The position numbers and the translations under genes were made by a program. A stretch of 64,000 bases of DNA. Source: Moringa oleifera (Eukaryota; Streptophyta; Magnoliopsida; Brassicales; Moringaceae). Under the pieces are notes generated by a model, which was not told the origin of the DNA, searched no databases, and saw only the letters and a program-made list of their open reading frames with translations. Shown here piece after piece: positions 59,010-64,000 of this stretch; within the stretch, counting starts at the first letter, position 1, and each line of letters begins with the position of its first letter. The stretch lies in the NCBI GenBank assembly GCA_021397835.1, contig JAJFZO010000344.1, positions 744,001 through 808,000 of the forward strand, in the 5' to 3' direction.

Positions 59010-61685
59010 GGGAGGCATTACACAAGTTTGTGAATTATGCCCGAAACTACCACAATTACGACATTTACGACGCAACTGATCAGGCACATTAGACAATCGA
59101 GAGTGACTAACTCTATCATAATACTGTAGATTAGAGCAAGTCAATAGATTGTGTCCTTATTGCATGCATCTAGAGCACTTCTTTTAGCACGTCTTCTCCC
59201 CACCAGAGGGTATTCTTCGTTTTTTCGGTCGTCCTGCTAACTTACCATTATTTGGTGGTAATACCACAACTCTTTTAACTTCTTCAGGTATATCCCAACT
59301 AGACTTATCACCAACTGGATATATCGGCTCAGCGTATGTTGCTACTAGTTGATCCTGTTTGTAGTAGTTAGAGCAAAGAGTTATGAAGTCAATATTATAT
59401 TCCTTGTAAAAAATACATAATTTGTAAAGTTAACGTAAGAAATTACCATGGATAATAAGAATAAGAATATTACCAATAAAACAATTAATGTCACCTAGAA
59501 GCTGCTAGTGCATGTTCACATGGCAAAAGATCAGCTTGAACCTCCCTACAAGTGCAAGTACATTCAATAAGATTCACAATTGCCTCTTTACCCTTGTGTC
59601 TAACTAAAAATACATCTTGATTAGAATTAGAAGTTGTCATTTGTAATGAAACTTTTTGTCTCTCAGTCATCAATAAGTGAACCTATTCTGTTAGTTGTGG
59701 CCTCCAAACCTTAGCTTTCTCTAGTCAATCAAAAAACCAACGTTGCATCATGTCTCGAATAAATTCCAATAAAGTCGTCACAGGCAACTCGCAAGCAAAT
59801 CAGATACACGAATTCAAGCTTTTAGTTATATTAGTGGTCATGAGTTGATAACGTCTTCGAGGACAATACACACATGACCATTTTCTTGGATCTTCCTTCA
59901 TGACATATTCAAAGGCTTTGGGGTGATTAGCCTATAACTCAGTCATCAATTTATTAAATTTAGATTCTCTATATGCCCTAGCTGCACTATAAAATATCTT
60001 AGATACATCTTCCCTCTTGAATTTATTCTTTATATTTTGGGCCATATGCCACGAACATAAACCATGACAAGAATTAGGAAAGACCTTTGCGATGGCATTT
60101 GCAATACTAGCATGACGATCTGATATAATAACCAAGTCCTCAACCAAACCTATAGCTTCTTTTAGCTATTATAAGAACCACTCCCAGGCTTCATAGTTCT
60201 CAGAGTGACCATAACCGAATGCTAGTGGATATATCTGTTCATTCCCATCTTTGCACGCCGCTATAAACATTACACCGTGGAACCTTCCTTTTAGGTGAGT
60301 AGCATCGATAACAATGACCAGTCTGATTACTGAATGAAATCCCCTCAATGATTATCCAACAACCACAAAGAAATATTTAAATCGATTAGTTCCATCTTCA
60401 ATGCATATCTGAGCCCTAGTTCTTGGATTAATTGTTTGCAACATGTGGTAGTATGATGGCAATTATTGATATGACTCAGTTGGGTCACCATATGTAAGAG
60501 ACAATGCATACTCTATAGCCTTCCAAGTTTTGCTATATAAAATTTGTATACCAAAAAGTTCTTTCATATCACTCATGATGTCTTGCGACTTAATGATTCT
60601 AGCATTAGTAGACAACCTTTGAGCCACAATTTCTTCGATAATTGTAGAACTTGCTTGTCGATGCCGCTGATGCAACTCTTCAACTGTACAAGTGTGTGTC
60701 AAATCACACTTCTAATTTAGAAGAATTGCCCTTGTGCAACTCTCACAGCATGAATTTTCCATGCATAATTTTTTTCTCTACAAGCAATCCCAAATAATGA
60801 TTTGTTAGACCTAGGGACTTTAAATTCAAAGTTCTCAGTTAAAGCATGCACACCCAAAAATCGCTTCAACTTTTTTTTGTTTGAGAAAAACTGACCTTTA
60901 GCAAGGGTGTCAATTGGAGTAAATGATTTCATAGTAGAAGTTGACGCAAGACCGTATAATTCAGCATCCAACACACTATAATGTCTGACAACACCATCAG
61001 TTGAATTTGAATTATTATATACTTTCGGGAATGTAACTGGGACATAAGGTGAGACAAGACGTAAGTTCTCATTCAATTTTTCATTGTTGGGTTTTGCTTC
61101 TGGAATAGGCTCATAATGGTCTTCACTGGTAGGTTCAGTAGGTTAAGTTTCCATGATTGGGTCTTCACACCTAATATCATAGTCCATCCGCTCATTCAAG
61201 TTGTTCTCATTTGTATGGATCTCATCGGTATGCTGAGTGTCAAGGGGAGTCTCACTATGAAAGAATGGTTCGACGGCATCAACATCTAATTCAATAGTTG
61301 CATTACTCCCAGAACAAGAATTAAAAGGATTGATTCGTCCTTCACATAAACTTTGTCTATTCTCAACAAAATTTCTCTTACTAAATCAACAATCACACGG
61401 GGAACTATGTTGTTATCGTACAACATAAACTCAACATCATCGTCATTTACTAACTCAATTTTGATAGTAGTTTTTTCAAAACTTACTATGGTATGCAGTA
61501 CAACATCAGTATTAGAGAAATTAGCCTCCACATATGATTTAACCAAATCCAACAACTACACATATGTCAAACCCTTTCGAACAACATACCCTTTAGTTTT
61601 GATAGCTCTACCAATATACTTAAAACTACCACTGGACTCAAATCACTCACCATTTCAAGTTACAATTATCCGCATTCTGCAATGC
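59010..61685 (-). pseudogene. MULE F transposase (mudrA-type; SWIM finger and CCHC zinc knuckle)
   Basis: Minus strand from about 61685 (IIVTWNGE, FESSGSFKYIGRAIKTKGYV). Then the acidic N-terminal part (61555-61286, VNDDDVEFMLYDNNIVPRVI). Near 60800-60700 comes FGIACREKNYAWKIHAVRVA, the MuDR DNA-binding part. At 60306-60304 is the first catalytic Asp (IDATHLKGRFHGV), near 60120 LVIISDRHASI with the second, and then GLCSWHMAQNIKNKFKRED. The SWIM finger CTCREVQADLLPCEHALAA is at about 59560-59500. Finally a CCHC knuckle CRNCGSFGHNSQTC lies at about 59063-59020. The domain set is complete, but two stops follow the first catalytic block (WEWFL-stop-stop-LKEAIG) and others are present, so it is a recent but dead copy. 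Confidence 0.88.
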
Positions 61686-61699
61686 CAAAGAAAACATTT

Positions 61700-61890
61700 C
61701 AAATTACCAGGCACGAATACATAAATTTGTTACGATTTTATGAGCACGATTTTATAACTTGTCACAATTTTAAAAGATAAGGCGCGAATTTCATAATGAT
61801 GTTACGATAGACCAAATAAGGCACGATTTTAAAAGATAAGGTGGGAATTTCATAATGATGTTACGATAAACCAAATAAGGCACGATTTTC
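61700..61890. repeat. CACGATT/TACGAT repeats with a 59-bp tandem duplication
   Basis: Positions 61772-61830 and 61831-61889 are near-identical 59-bp units containing AATTTCATAATGATGTTACG. Further CACGAAT, TACGATTT and CACGATTTT words lie at 61705-61770, just upstream of the mudrA start. Confidence 0.9.
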
Positions 61891-62377
61891 GAACATATAT
61901 ATTCACATATGTAACTGAGGGTGCCAAATGAAGCTACATTATTGTTCATAGGTTTACCTGTCACCTTTTTCACCCATTTGAGCACGTTTTGATTTTGAAG
62001 ACAAATATGTAGTGAAAAATCGGAGCTTGAGAAATATGCTGTGAAAAACACGAGCTTCCTTCTCTGTTCAAGACAATTAGGCAAAAATATCAATGACTAC
62101 CTTCGATTCCTTCTTTGAATTTTAAATACAAAATCGGGGAGGAAAAAACTAAAACAGAGAGTGAAGAAAGATAGAGCTCGATGAGAGAGAAACCTCAAAA
62201 AGAGAGTATTCAGACAAATCTCCTCAACTTTTAAGTTATTTTAATTTTGAGGGTATCATTGTCTTTTGTAAGGGTATTTTTGTCTCTCTGATAGATGTAA
62301 ATGCTAAAAAAAAACTAACTTAGTAAAAAAAGTTTTTTTGCAAAAAATAGGTGACAATATGCCAATTTTGATAATTT

Positions 62378-64000
62378 TCTCAATTTATTTTATATTATTA
62401 AATATTTTATTTTAATTAAATTTGAAATAAATAATATGTTGGCAATAAAATTGTCATAATATATATCTTGAACCAATTTTACTAAATAAAGTTTCTTCAC
62501 TTTTGAATATTTGCAATTAATTAATAAATTAATAGTAAAACTAATTATATAACAAATGATTGTGATTTTATTTGTAATTTCAACCAAGTTTTTTCCCATT
62601 TAATTAGCTAGGGAAAAAAAGTGCTTGATTGTTCTTCATGGGATTGAGATTTTTTGCAAATATTAATTAAATATTTGAAAAAATAATTTTAATTAAATTA
62701 TCTAAAAAATTATTTATATTCTTTAAATTTATTTTCAAACAAACAAGGAGTTGACAATGAAATCTAGTAAAATGGTTATTGAAAAATTATTTTTTTAGTA
62801 TTTATCTTATTTTAAAAACAAATTAAATAATTAAAAATAGTTGCTTTATAATTAATTAATTATATTAACTTTAATGTGATAATGAACATACCTACAAGAT
62901 CAAATATCATTCTATTTGTTAAGACTGATATATAGTGTAATGAAAATGAAAATGTTACAAATAAATTATAATAATCATTTGAATAAGTTATATGAAAACA
63001 TTACAATATTATTTATTATATATTTAGATATTATATATGAGAGAATTCATTTGTAAATACATGAAACCACTTTTGATACATGTGAAATCAGATTCATAGT
63101 TGTGCAATTATCGAAAATTTTAACATATACTAGTAAAAAGAAAATAATGTTCACCATATAAGTGGTAATGCTATATAACATAATATTTAACATTCCTTTC
63201 GTACAAAATCAAAAAAAAAAAAACAAAATATAAATACCCTTGAACTCACCCAAATAAAAAATTTTACCATCCAAAACTTTTCTCAAAAGAAATCAAGTTT
63301 ACATCAGAATTAGATCTCACAAATCTAACACTTTTATCAAGGTACATCTTTGCACCACTAAAGTGGCAATGTTCACTCCTAAAACACTAATTAAGTATTG
63401 AATGCAGAATGCACAACCACATTGCAACTATAATCAAGTTCAGATTAATTTTCTTCCTTGTTATTCCTATTAGCATATAAAATAATAACAAACAGTGGAA
63501 TCAAGGTTTTTATTAATTCCAAAAAAAAATTCTAATAGAGATGATCACTTGGAATGTTGCAATAATACACCATAGCCTCATATCCTAGCATGGTGCATCT
63601 GGGTTCCTACAGCTTTTAACAAAATGTAATGCATAAAAGAAAAATGTATTATATTACTTGTTTTATTTCCAATATGAACATCTTAATGTGTGCTTTAGCT
63701 ACCTTAATCCACATATGTGCATGTCATATATTGGCATTACTTTAAAACATTTTAGTCATGTATTCTCACCACTGAGATGACAGCAATTAACCTTGACTTG
63801 AAAACATTTTTTGGATTCTATTCCACTGTAAAATCTACGGCTTACAAAAAAAAAAAACCAAAAAAACAAAGAGTTAAAATACTAACAAAATATTTTAAGG
63901 TTCATTTTAGAGCCAATTTTTATAGTATTATTTCTTTAAATAAAACTGTTGTTTCCCAGAAAACCTTACTTCCAGGTTAAATGCCCCTATAAGTACCTCT
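62378..64000. other. Gene-free AT-rich stretch
   Basis: No gene or element recognised. The open frames at 62390-62599 and 63777-63980 are low-complexity and match no family. Confidence 0.55.

Larger units (their letters stand above)
53690..62377. mobile_element. Large Mutator-like element F with Ulp1-type gene (Kaonashi-like layout)
   Basis: A DUF1985-Ulp1 gene on the plus strand (54396-58176) converges on a mudrA-type transposase gene on the minus strand (about 61685-59010). The right edge is set by similarity to the end of MULE 1: TTTTGATAATTTTCTC at 62377 corresponds to TTTTGGCAATTTCCTC at 30763. The left edge is a guess from the start of element-specific repeats and the gene; no terminal inverted repeat matching the right end was found. 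MULEs that carry ULP-like genes beside mudrA are known in plants (Kaonashi group). Linkage of the two genes in one element is inferred from layout and the shared repeat vocabulary. Confidence 0.7.

Overview
This is plant nuclear DNA, AT-rich and made almost entirely of decayed transposable elements. The evidence for a flowering plant, probably a eudicot, is: a remnant of a CC-NBS-LRR resistance gene of the RPS2/RPS5 kind; CACTA elements with TNP2, Transposase_24 and Ulp1 domains; Mutator-like elements (MULEs) with SWIM-type transposases; a Ty1-copia fragment; and long tracts of plant mitochondrial DNA carrying two near full-length ccmFN pseudogenes. I found no intact cellular gene, no rRNA or tRNA gene I would defend, and no CRISPR array. 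Most short open frames are shadows or repeat translations.

Layout. 1-1333: Ty1-copia pol fragment (minus). 3890-4456: decayed CACTA-like end. 4461-5060: second copia fragment. 5061-8740: no gene, several short tandem duplications and an AT microsatellite. 8741-9497: broken C-terminus of a CNL resistance gene. 10023-17049: CACTA element A (minus), with its left end present and its right end cut off inside the transposase. 17050-39722: first unit of a large tandem duplication. It consists of mitochondrial DNA with ccmFN (17050-23441), CACTA B (23442-26726), more mitochondrial-like DNA (26730-27439), a MULE (27440-30763) next to the right part of CACTA D (30764-32779), then mitochondrial-like DNA again (32783-39722). 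39723-48004: start of the second unit, with ccmFN again and CACTA C at the same insertion point. 48005-52440: CACTA E, inserted in C. About 53690-62377: a large MULE (F) with a DUF1985-Ulp1 gene on the plus strand converging on a mudrA-type transposase gene on the minus strand. The rest is AT-rich DNA without genes.

How the parts relate. The two mitochondrial tracts match base for base at a constant offset of 22,671-22,673 bp, and each contains the same CACTA at the same TGC target. The order of events was therefore: mitochondrial DNA entered the nucleus, a CACTA inserted into it, the whole was duplicated in tandem, and further elements then inserted. Two unrelated transposon types here (CACTA A/B/C and MULE F) carry a SUMO-protease-like (Ulp1, C48) domain. 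Only CACTA copy C still shows all three catalytic-motif residues. MULE F keeps a correct splice junction and the catalytic Cys but has Tyr in place of His. MULE F also carries a degenerate TTCGTAC/GTACGAA motif family in opposite orientation in its two halves.
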